Source: a virus
Reading direction: 5' to 3' (one strand)
IMG/VR virus record: IMGVR_UViG_3300032299_000226
Coordinates: 1 to 36,570 of that record
Length of the DNA stretch: 36,570 bases
How positions within the stretch are numbered: position 1 is the first letter of the stretch; each line of letters begins with the position of its first letter. Below are positions 31,366 through 36,570 of this stretch, one piece after another. The position numbers and the translations under genes were made by a program. The notes beneath the pieces were generated by a model. The model saw nothing but the letters and a program-made list of their open reading frames with translations. It ran no database searches and was not told where the DNA came from.

Positions 31366-31433
31366 TCGACCCAGCAGATGTCTTGTGGTTAGAGTCGTTA
31401 CTGGACCAATTCTATAGGAGGCTTGCAAAATGA
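31362..31433 (+). CDS. 23-residue peptide coupled at both ends
   Basis: MIDPADVLWLESLLDQFYRR then LAK. The start overlaps the exonuclease stop (ATGA, 31362-31365) and the stop overlaps the next start (ATGA, 31430-31433). The frame contains AGGAGG, the ribosome site of the following gene. It may exist mainly to couple translation, or be a true amphipathic microprotein. Confidence 0.45.
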   Translation: MIDPADVLWLESLLDQFYRRLAK

Positions 31434-31726
31434 CTGCACCAACAATTCAAGAGATGGGAAACGCTGCGCAGGAAATCGTCTGGCGCGTTATGGGTAAGGG
31501 GTCTGATAAGTCTGGTTATGGAGATTGGCTGGAGAAGGATCGGCCTACCCACGATTACCATATCGCTAGGGCTGTTCGCCACTTAGCCACGGCACAGATG
31601 CAGCTCCACAAGTCAATGCCTTGCCCTGATAACAACGGAGAAACAAGCGTTGACCACCTTGAGCGCGCTCTGGTAAGATCCTTGTTCGTATTAGCACAAA
31701 TTAAAAAGGAGGTCCCAAGACTATGA
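31430..31726 (+). CDS. Conserved hypothetical phage protein
   Basis: 98 residues. THDYHIARAVRHLATAQMQL and SVDHLERALVRSLFVLAQIK are two helical His/Arg-rich motifs; the first recalls small phage proteins of nucleotide metabolism regions, but no enzyme call is justified. AGGAGG upstream; the stop overlaps the next start (ATGA). Confidence 0.6.
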   Translation: MTAPTIQEMGNAAQEIVWRVMGKGSDKSGYGDWLEKDRPTHDYHIARAVRHLATAQMQLHKSMPCPDNNGETSVDHLERALVRSLFVLAQIKKEVPRL

Positions 31727-31905
31727 GATGGATCAAGAAAGAATTAGACGAGGAAGGCAAACAACAATGGTCTGTTTATATTGATGAGGATGGATTTGGA
31801 AGAGAAGAGGATTTGATTGGATACGAGAGCTTCAACACAAGAGAAGAGGCAATCGAGTCTTGCAAGAATATCACTTGGGAAGACTACGACTGTAGTGATC
31901 GCTAG
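31723..31905 (+). CDS. Hypothetical acidic small protein
   Basis: 60 residues: a beta-type WSVYIDEDGFG stretch, then ESFNTREEAIESCKNITWED. Strongly acidic, compatible with a protein-binding inhibitor or regulator, but nothing specific is seen. Coupled to the preceding gene by ATGA. Confidence 0.6.
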   Translation: MRWIKKELDEEGKQQWSVYIDEDGFGREEDLIGYESFNTREEAIESCKNITWEDYDCSDR

Positions 31906-31908
31906 GTC

Positions 31909-32313
31909 ATGTTGAGAACAGCTCTTGTTGCGCTGCTAATCACCACATCGTCGGTTATGACCGCAAATGTCATAGTCGACATGAAGCCACCAAAGAATAA
32001 GATCAAGGTGCGAGTTACTGGATACTGGCCAGGTGAAGACTATTACACCAGCAGGCTACAAAGCAGCGAGGGTGTGCGCCTCAAGGCTGGACGGCATTGC
32101 GCCACCGACCACAGGGTTATACCAGCATGGAGCAAGGTAAATATAGTGGGATCTAAACAGGAGTGGGTTGTGGTGGATACAGGCACAGCGGTCATCCAGA
32201 GAAAGGCTAGTGGGTCAAGCAAATTACCTGTTCTAGACTTATTTTTTAAATCCAAAAAAGATTACGAAAAAGCTCGACTGCCTAAATACGCGACAGTAGA
32301 AATCAGCAAATGA
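31909..32313 (+). CDS. Secreted 3D-domain protein (double-psi beta barrel)
   Basis: 134 residues. An N-terminal signal (LRTALVALLITTSSVMTANV) and a 3D domain: VRVTGYWPGEDYYTSRLQSS, CATDHRVIPAWSKVNIVG (D67), EWVVVDTGTAVI (D90), LPVLDLFF (D110). The three aspartates define the 3D family, found in secreted lytic transglycosylases and RlpA/MltA-like peptidoglycan enzymes. It may modify host peptidoglycan in the periplasm during infection. It is placed among early genes and not with the virion lysozyme. The start follows the previous stop by 3 bases. Confidence 0.7.
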   Translation: MLRTALVALLITTSSVMTANVIVDMKPPKNKIKVRVTGYWPGEDYYTSRLQSSEGVRLKAGRHCATDHRVIPAWSKVNIVGSKQEWVVVDTGTAVIQRKASGSSKLPVLDLFFKSKKDYEKARLPKYATVEISK

Positions 32314-32492
32314 CAATCTTATCAAAAATATTTTATTACCTTGGCGATTTTGTCAGCATCACGCTGCTGCCACTTGGAGTGGGCTGGAAGCTTTACCAAA
32401 AGCTAATGCTTCTATCGGTGGACTTAGACAAAAACTTTGACGTGTGGAAAGAAGCCAAACCAAGGAAGAAAAGAAAGGCAAAAAAGAAATGA
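32310..32492 (+). CDS. Small membrane protein with basic tail
   Basis: 60 residues: one hydrophobic helix (FYYLGDFVSITLLPLGVGW) and a Lys/Arg-rich C-terminus (KPRKKRKAKKK). Both neighbours are coupled by ATGA overlap. Possibly an inner-membrane partner of the 3D-domain protein encoded just before it; this is inferred only from coupling. Confidence 0.6.
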   Translation: MTILSKIFYYLGDFVSITLLPLGVGWKLYQKLMLLSVDLDKNFDVWKEAKPRKKRKAKKK

Positions 32493-32677
32493 AGCTAGGA
32501 AAAATAACATTTGGAAAATCACGGCCAGCACCAAAGATGGTTCTTGTGGACATAACTTTTGACGATAAAACTGGAAATGAATTATTTAAGGCAGGCTTAA
32601 AGCTTTTGAAGGCTGACAGAGATGCCGTCATTGAGTATGTCATCAAGAGGGCATTGTCATATTCTGTGAAGAAATGA
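32489..32677 (+). CDS. Hypothetical small protein
   Basis: 62 residues from ATG 32489, which overlaps the previous stop (ATGA); an upstream in-frame ATG would lie inside that gene. MVLVDITFDDKTGNELFKAG and DAVIEYVIKRALSY suggest a small alpha/beta or ribbon-helix-helix-like protein. Coupled to the glycosyltransferase by ATGA. Confidence 0.55.
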   Translation: MKLGKITFGKSRPAPKMVLVDITFDDKTGNELFKAGLKLLKADRDAVIEYVIKRALSYSVKK

Positions 32678-33354
32678 AGCGCGCATTAGTCACTCAGGCA
32701 TTCGGAGATGATTGGCAAAATATTTTAAGCATCACTCAGCCAAGGATGGAAGCGTACGCAAAGAAGTACGCGATTGACTTCATGGCAATTGATAAGCCAG
32801 TTACGCAGCCAGTTCAATACTCGAAGCTGGCAATCGGAAACATTATGCTCGCCAGGGGTTATGAGCAGGTCATGTTCTTGGACGCTGACGTTCTTGTGAC
32901 AAACGACTGCGAAGATCTTGGTGGTCCTGACTCTGATGGCAGTCAGCATTTCTTCTGCGCCCTAGACGAGGGAGAGTTTCTGGATAGGAAGCAGGGGATG
33001 GTGGATCTTGCGAAAGGATTTGGCGGAAAGATCACGCCGAGGTTCTACGTCAATACTGGAGTATTCGTAGTGAGCAATAAGTTCCTTGGATTATTCTCAT
33101 GCCCTCCGTTTGGTTGTTATCCCAACCATTTTGGCGAACAGACTTGGATGAACATTCAGGCGCATTTGTGGGGCATGGAGCTGACCCCACTCGACCCAGC
33201 CTACAACTGCATGACCAGCGTTGAGTCGCATTTTGGATTGGATAGGTACAAGGATGCCTACATCATTCATTACGCTGGACAATCGAATGATCTGGTTAAG
33301 TTAGCTGGCCAGATCCAAGAAGACGATGCCAAGCTGAAAGAAGCTGGTCGATGA
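32674..33354 (+). CDS. Glycosyltransferase, GT8-like (GT-A fold)
   Basis: 226 residues. MKRALVTQAFGDDW at the nucleotide-binding end, EQVMFLDADVLVTNDCE with the DxD metal motif (D70-A-D72), FYVNTGVFVVS (124-134) and a terminal IIHYAG (H199) fit a GT8-type retaining transferase using a UDP-sugar. The acceptor is unknown: host surface, virion protein or DNA. It is coupled at both ends by ATGA. Confidence 0.7.
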   Translation: MKRALVTQAFGDDWQNILSITQPRMEAYAKKYAIDFMAIDKPVTQPVQYSKLAIGNIMLARGYEQVMFLDADVLVTNDCEDLGGPDSDGSQHFFCALDEGEFLDRKQGMVDLAKGFGGKITPRFYVNTGVFVVSNKFLGLFSCPPFGCYPNHFGEQTWMNIQAHLWGMELTPLDPAYNCMTSVESHFGLDRYKDAYIIHYAGQSNDLVKLAGQIQEDDAKLKEAGR

Positions 33355-33569
33355 CCTTCGTCAAGGTGGTCGAGGAGGCTGGCGCATGGAGGATTCACAC
33401 TCTGGCAGGCAATGTGATCGGACCGCGCCTGCATGGTGCAAGGCCACCAGAAGGATTGCCACCATTGCAGGATATCTTTGAAACGAAGAGCGAGGCGCAG
33501 GCTGCTGCAATGCTTTGGAATACATACGCACATTGGGTCGCAGCCAATCGCAAGAAGAAGCGTCGATGA
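33351..33569 (+). CDS. Hypothetical small protein
   Basis: 72 residues: FVKVVEEAGAWRIHTLAGNV is beta-hairpin-like, then FETKSEAQAAAMLWNTYAHW helix and a KKKRR end. The overall form resembles small nucleic-acid-binding or regulatory phage proteins. Coupled both ways by ATGA. Confidence 0.55.
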   Translation: MTFVKVVEEAGAWRIHTLAGNVIGPRLHGARPPEGLPPLQDIFETKSEAQAAAMLWNTYAHWVAANRKKKRR

Positions 33570-33883
33570 TCTCCACACAGCTAACCAAGGGCGATTACGA
33601 CGAGAGACTACAACAGCTTGCTGGCGAAGTTGCCATCCAGGCGATCAAGGATCTTCGCATGCTAAGAAGGAGGGGGATTGTGTGCGGTATGAAGCTTGCG
33701 CCTGATTGGAAGGACAAGATGATCAATGATGCCTGGGAGTACAGGAACACGGCAGAAGTGAAGCGACTGCTGAAGGATTTTAGGAACGGAACGATTGGGT
33801 GGTGGTGCAGGGCTGCTGGGATTAGAGTTGGAAACAAAACATTGCTTCGAAGAATGACAGAGGAGAATTATGCAATTCGTTAA
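33566..33883 (+). CDS. Hypothetical helical basic protein
   Basis: 105 residues from ATG 33566 at the ATGA overlap. GEVAIQAIKDLRMLRRRGIV and NTAEVKRLLKDFRNGTIGWW are helical and basic. No family is recognised; nucleic-acid binding is conceivable. AGGAG before its end serves the next gene. Confidence 0.55.
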   Translation: MISTQLTKGDYDERLQQLAGEVAIQAIKDLRMLRRRGIVCGMKLAPDWKDKMINDAWEYRNTAEVKRLLKDFRNGTIGWWCRAAGIRVGNKTLLRRMTEENYAIR

Positions 33884-34022
33884 TATTATAGCAGACATAT
33901 TTGGGGTTATTGCATGGATAACATTATTTGCAGCAATATTTGCATCCATGCTGGCATTCGGAGCGTACATAGTTTTAAAAGTAATTGATGTAATAAAGGA
34001 GATTGTAAATGGAGGAAAATAA
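33870..34022 (+). CDS. 50-residue membrane protein
   Basis: MQFVNIIADIFGVIAWITLF, AAIFASMLAFGAYIVLKVID: two closely spaced hydrophobic segments, hence one long or two short transmembrane helices, and a short charged end. AGGAG lies 5 bases before the ATG. It overlaps the preceding gene by 14 bases and the next by 14, and its end carries the next gene's GGAG site. Confidence 0.6.
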   Translation: MQFVNIIADIFGVIAWITLFAAIFASMLAFGAYIVLKVIDVIKEIVNGGK

Positions 34023-34578
34023 GTTCATTCAAAAGGTGCTGACTGCATCAGTAGATAGGTACGTCTTAACGCCGAGTCAATGCGACATGATTCGAACTGA
34101 TGCCGAGGTGATTGGCATGAAGCGAGCAACTGTCCTGAAAAAGGATGGTGGGACTAAGATTTCATTTACACGCACCTGCTCGTCCTGCTGGGTTCCGATG
34201 TCGCAACATTACAAATGGCTGCATTCGATCATGTCGGAACTTACGGCTGCAATTAACAAAGAGTACTGGAGGTTTGATGTGACTGGTATTCAGCAGTTGC
34301 AAATCCTGAAGTATTCTCCATTGCAGAAATTTTCTTGGCATTGGGACACATACTCAGGATCGGACAGGAAAATTACGAGTGTAGTTAATCTATCCGCTCC
34401 GCATGAGTATCTTGGAGGTGGCTTGCAGATTAAGGGCGATATCGAAAACGCTAAGTTTATCCGAGAGCAGGGCGCAGGCTGCTGGTTCCCTGCTTACCTA
34501 GAACATCGTGGACGCGCTCCTATATGGGGTACGCGCTGGGTGCTGGTGGCTTGGCATACTGGTCCTGCCTGGAGATGA
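34009..34578 (+). CDS. 2-oxoglutarate/Fe(II)-dependent dioxygenase, prolyl-4-hydroxylase type
   Basis: 189 residues. KFSWHWDTYSG carries the H111-x-D113 pair, PAYLEHRG the distal H166, and GTRWVLVAW the 2OG-binding R176; KITSVVNLSAPHEYLGGGLQ is the strand between. All iron and 2OG ligands are present. Sequence spacing fits P4H-like phage oxygenases, which hydroxylate protein residues, though DNA or other substrates cannot be excluded. AAGGAG lies before the ATG. Coupled to the next gene by ATGA. Confidence 0.8.
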   Translation: MEENKFIQKVLTASVDRYVLTPSQCDMIRTDAEVIGMKRATVLKKDGGTKISFTRTCSSCWVPMSQHYKWLHSIMSELTAAINKEYWRFDVTGIQQLQILKYSPLQKFSWHWDTYSGSDRKITSVVNLSAPHEYLGGGLQIKGDIENAKFIREQGAGCWFPAYLEHRGRAPIWGTRWVLVAWHTGPAWR

Positions 34579-34991
34579 GGGGTTCGAGCGGTATGCATGA
34601 GAGCGATACGGACATCGCCAACGAGAAGAGCATTGTAGAGGCATTTGCCAATCATTGCGGTGGCAAGGCTAAGTATATGCCTAAAGCCTATCCATTCGAT
34701 GCGATGATTCTAAGGGGTGATAAGTACGCATTTGCTGATGCTAGGAAAACTAGCTATGAGATTGGTAGATTTCCAACGCGATGCCTATCGCTCCAGAAGT
34801 ATATATCCCTAAAGTTATACGCTGCATTCGCGCCCACGTTTTATGTGATCGAGTGGGCGGATGCCAGGACCTATTACGAAATCAAGGAGGACAGCAAACT
34901 CCCCATATTCTACATGTCAAGGAACAGCGGTGACCCTAGAGATAATGAACCATGTGTTCAGATTCCGATTGCTGACTTCAAAAGATTTTGA
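34575..34991 (+). CDS. PD-(D/E)XK-like protein with altered active site
   Basis: 138 residues from the ATGA overlap at 34575. AYPFDAMILRGDKYAFADAR then KTSYEIGRFPTRCLSLQKY and FYVIEWADARTYYEI resemble the phage EVK/RN-type restriction-fold proteins; here the expected ExK strand reads ADARK. It may be a nuclease with unusual catalytic residues or an inactive relative. A slightly shorter start at 34593 is possible. Confidence 0.5.
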   Translation: MRGSSGMHESDTDIANEKSIVEAFANHCGGKAKYMPKAYPFDAMILRGDKYAFADARKTSYEIGRFPTRCLSLQKYISLKLYAAFAPTFYVIEWADARTYYEIKEDSKLPIFYMSRNSGDPRDNEPCVQIPIADFKRF

Positions 34992-35032
34992 TACAAACAA
35001 TCTATGACATACACATCTAACTTGCTTCGCTA

Positions 35033-35659
35033 ATGGCAACGCTCAACGAGAACATTCCTAGTTTCAAGGCTATGGTGAGGAAGTCATTCTTTACCAAGAA
35101 CGAAGCGGACACAGAGTTCTACAACGTCTATGTATTCGCCTTACAGTCCTGCGCTGGTGCGATCCTAACCTTTCATGTTATGACTGACTCTGGGATGCTG
35201 CGGAGTCGTGTACCTATATCTGATATATACATTCACGAACCAGAGGCCGACATCCCTTTCAACTACAAACAGCTTTGGGATTGCTTTAGCGAGAACGTGA
35301 CTGTGACCGAGTATAGCTTCCTAGCCTACCATCGCGCACAGATCCTACTTAGGGACGCGACCAAGGTGTGGGGTACATACCTGTTTACTGTGGATTGGTT
35401 TAATAATCCCTACAGCGACGAGCCGTCCGATTACAAGTGTGGTCATGTGTTCGCTGGCGATGATGGCTACTTGCTATGCATGCCCAACAACAGAATCTTC
35501 TGGCGCGACTCGAATTGGGTTACCAAGAAGTTGCCAGACAACTTAAAGCAGTTTCGAGTTGATACCGAACTGCCAAGCGTAGAGAATCAGAGTGACAAGT
35601 GGGTGACGGAGGATACAGATTCTTTTTACTATGATCTTCACAAGTCGGAACAACCATAA
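35033..35659 (+). CDS. Conserved hypothetical phage protein
   Basis: 208 residues, beta-rich: MVRKSFFTKNEADTEFYNVY, GAILTFHVMTDSGMLRSRVP, WGTYLFTVDWFNNPYSDEPS, HVFAGDDGYLLCMPNNRIFW. The composition suggests a compact domain, found by resemblance in other aquatic phages, without known function. No good ribosome site precedes the ATG; it overlaps the stop of a 9-codon frame (35004-35033). Confidence 0.6.
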   Translation: MATLNENIPSFKAMVRKSFFTKNEADTEFYNVYVFALQSCAGAILTFHVMTDSGMLRSRVPISDIYIHEPEADIPFNYKQLWDCFSENVTVTEYSFLAYHRAQILLRDATKVWGTYLFTVDWFNNPYSDEPSDYKCGHVFAGDDGYLLCMPNNRIFWRDSNWVTKKLPDNLKQFRVDTELPSVENQSDKWVTEDTDSFYYDLHKSEQP

Positions 35660-35678
35660 ACAGAAAGGAAACTAAGCA

Positions 35679-35858
35679 ATGCCACTAGGTAAAAACGTAT
35701 CGAAGAACATGAGCGAACTAGCAGCGGACAACCGCAAGAAGGGTAGCGAGCGTGGAGCAGGCGGTAAGCCTCGCTCACGCGAGCAGATGATTGCCATCGC
35801 GCTGTCGGCAGCAGGCAAGAGCAATCCTCGCAAGTTCAAAGCTAAGTCTGGAATGTGA
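35679..35858 (+). CDS. Small basic REQMIAIALSxA-type protein
   Basis: 59 residues: MPLGKNVSKNMSELAADNRK, then RSREQMIAIALSAAGKS and a basic end. The REQ(M/I)IAIALS pattern recurs in short proteins of phages and plasmids, whose function is unknown (nucleic-acid binding suspected). AAGGAA precedes the ATG. Confidence 0.65.
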   Translation: MPLGKNVSKNMSELAADNRKKGSERGAGGKPRSREQMIAIALSAAGKSNPRKFKAKSGM

Positions 35859-36052
35859 TGGAGGTCGAGGCAAAGAAACGCCTCAAGTGGGCGCGCGATA
35901 TGCTTGCAATTGCACGCGGTAAGCTTGTAGTTGAAAGGAATCGCGCGTCCCACGGCCACGCTATCGATATGATACAAATCATCACGATGGTCGATGCAGC
36001 GAGCCTGGTGTGCAAGGAGGTGGTAGGAGGTGACGATGAAAACAAAGGATGA
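35858..36052 (+). CDS. Hypothetical helical protein
   Basis: 64 residues (MEVEAKKRLKWARDMLAIAR, GKLVVERNRASHGHAIDMIQ). ATG 35858 overlaps the previous stop (TGATG); GTG 35855 is an alternative. Mainly helical, basic N-terminus. Its end contains the AGGAGGTGA ribosome site for the next gene. Confidence 0.55.
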   Translation: MEVEAKKRLKWARDMLAIARGKLVVERNRASHGHAIDMIQIITMVDAASLVCKEVVGGDDENKG

Positions 36053-36224
36053 GTTGGCGATGCAGGTGAGGAAGGAGTGGGATGAGAAGGGATGGAGATG
36101 GAAGCTATCTCTATCGGCTGGTGGATTTACCAGCGAGATACATTGCTATGGAACTGCGGAGAATGAATACTTTAATTGCGTCAGGGAGTTGGTGAGCCAT
36201 GCCTACCAGATGCAGAGCGTATGA
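36036..36224 (+). CDS. Hypothetical small protein
   Basis: 62 residues from ATG 36036 with a near-perfect AGGAGGTGA (36026-36034) before it. LAMQVRKEWDEKGWRWKLSL and ENEYFNCVRELVSHAYQM indicate an alpha/beta mini-domain. Its stop overlaps the methyltransferase start (ATGA, 36221-36224). Confidence 0.55.
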   Translation: MKTKDELAMQVRKEWDEKGWRWKLSLSAGGFTSEIHCYGTAENEYFNCVRELVSHAYQMQSV

Positions 36225-36570
36225 ATGAAAAGACACACCTCGACTTATTTAGTGGGATCGGAGGATTTGCCTTGGCAGCCAAGTGGAATGGATATAGAAC
36301 AGTTGGCTTCTGTGACAACGAACCATACGCACAAGCAGTCCTCAAAAAGCATTGGCCAGAAGTGCCGTGCCACAAAGACATCCGCGAAGTACGAGGCGAG
36401 CTATACGCAGGAGTCACTCTTCTCACAGGTGGATTTCCATGTCAACCATTCTCAGTCGCAATGCGATCTCATAGAAAGGGAAAAGAAGATGTCCGTTATC
36501 TCTGGCCAGAAATGTTGCGCGTTATACAAGAGGCAAGGCCCACTTGGATCATTGGTGAGAATGTTGTTGG
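36221..36570 (+). CDS. DNA (cytosine-5-)-methyltransferase, N-terminal part (continues at base 2)
   Basis: 116 residues of the enzyme described at the left end. LDLFSGIGGFALAAKW is motif I (SAM binding) and LLTGGFPCQPFS carries the catalytic Cys74 (motif IV); the GENVVG motif begins at the window edge. The last 123 bases are the terminal overlap. Start at the ATGA overlap with the preceding gene. Confidence 0.9.
   Translation, partial: MNEKTHLDLFSGIGGFALAAKWNGYRTVGFCDNEPYAQAVLKKHWPEVPCHKDIREVRGELYAGVTLLTGGFPCQPFSVAMRSHRKGKEDVRYLWPEMLRVIQEARPTWIIGENVV
36448..36570. repeat. Terminal direct repeat, right copy
   Basis: Identical to bases 1-123; see the left copy. Confidence 0.95.

Noticed and set aside
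35004-35033. 9-codon frame overlapping the start of the 208-residue gene
   Set aside because: No ribosome site and no conservation evidence; mentioned only because the next gene also lacks a site.

Overview
The window is a complete or near-complete genome of a small tailed bacteriophage, most likely a podovirus. The first 123 bases recur exactly as the last 123, so the unique length is 36,447 bp. A DNA cytosine methyltransferase gene reads continuously through the junction, so the contig closes as a circle. No tail tape measure, tail sheath, major tail tube, integrase, RNA polymerase, DNA polymerase or tRNA gene was recognised. The host cannot be named. Many genes have AGGAGG-type ribosome-binding sites, so it is an ordinary bacterium, and the endolysin and lipoprotein-like genes fit a cell with peptidoglycan and probably an outer membrane.

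Layout, left to right. 1-3753: end of the cytosine methyltransferase, a GT9-like glycosyltransferase translationally coupled to it, then an AEP-type primase and a RepA-like hexameric ATPase (the replication core). 3754-4823: a possible origin region, then four very small rightward genes, two of them widespread phage families. 4824-6844: a 29-bp tandem repeat array and a leftward-transcribed cluster of eight small genes. One resembles the Cys-rich Gp88/DUF7227 phage family, and three are 26-41-residue membrane microproteins. A leftward promoter lies at its right end and a leftward terminator before the last gene. 6892-15119: rightward packaging and head module (small and large terminase, possible lysis-type membrane genes, portal, methyltransferase, scaffold, N4-gp56-type major capsid protein). 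15209-18395: small head-associated or accessory genes, a lipoprotein, a holin-like gene and an S74-type tail fibre. 18395-28344: tail-tube/nozzle proteins carrying inserted beta-modules, proline-rich and alanine-rich virion (probable ejection) proteins, and a GH108-like muralytic enzyme.

28341-28730 is a lone leftward gene for a secreted protein, moron-like. 28767-36570 is a rightward early/metabolic module: three PD-(D/E)XK nucleases, an SSB-like protein, a secreted 3D-domain protein, a GT8-like glycosyltransferase, a 2OG-Fe(II) dioxygenase, a nuclease-like protein, many coupled small genes, and finally the start of the cytosine methyltransferase.

The genes work as a minimal lytic-type programme. 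The phage primase and helicase probably recruit the host replisome, and SSB plus the nucleases process DNA. Terminase and portal package it, and an ejectosome plus muralytic enzyme delivers it. The most intriguing combinations are: (i) a C5-methyltransferase, a dioxygenase and two glycosyltransferases in one genome, which could modify DNA or glycans; (ii) the coupled leftward microprotein operon around the Gp88-like protein; and (iii) a visible tandem-duplication scar that explains the origin of a 717-residue virion protein. No database search was run; all family calls come from reading motifs.
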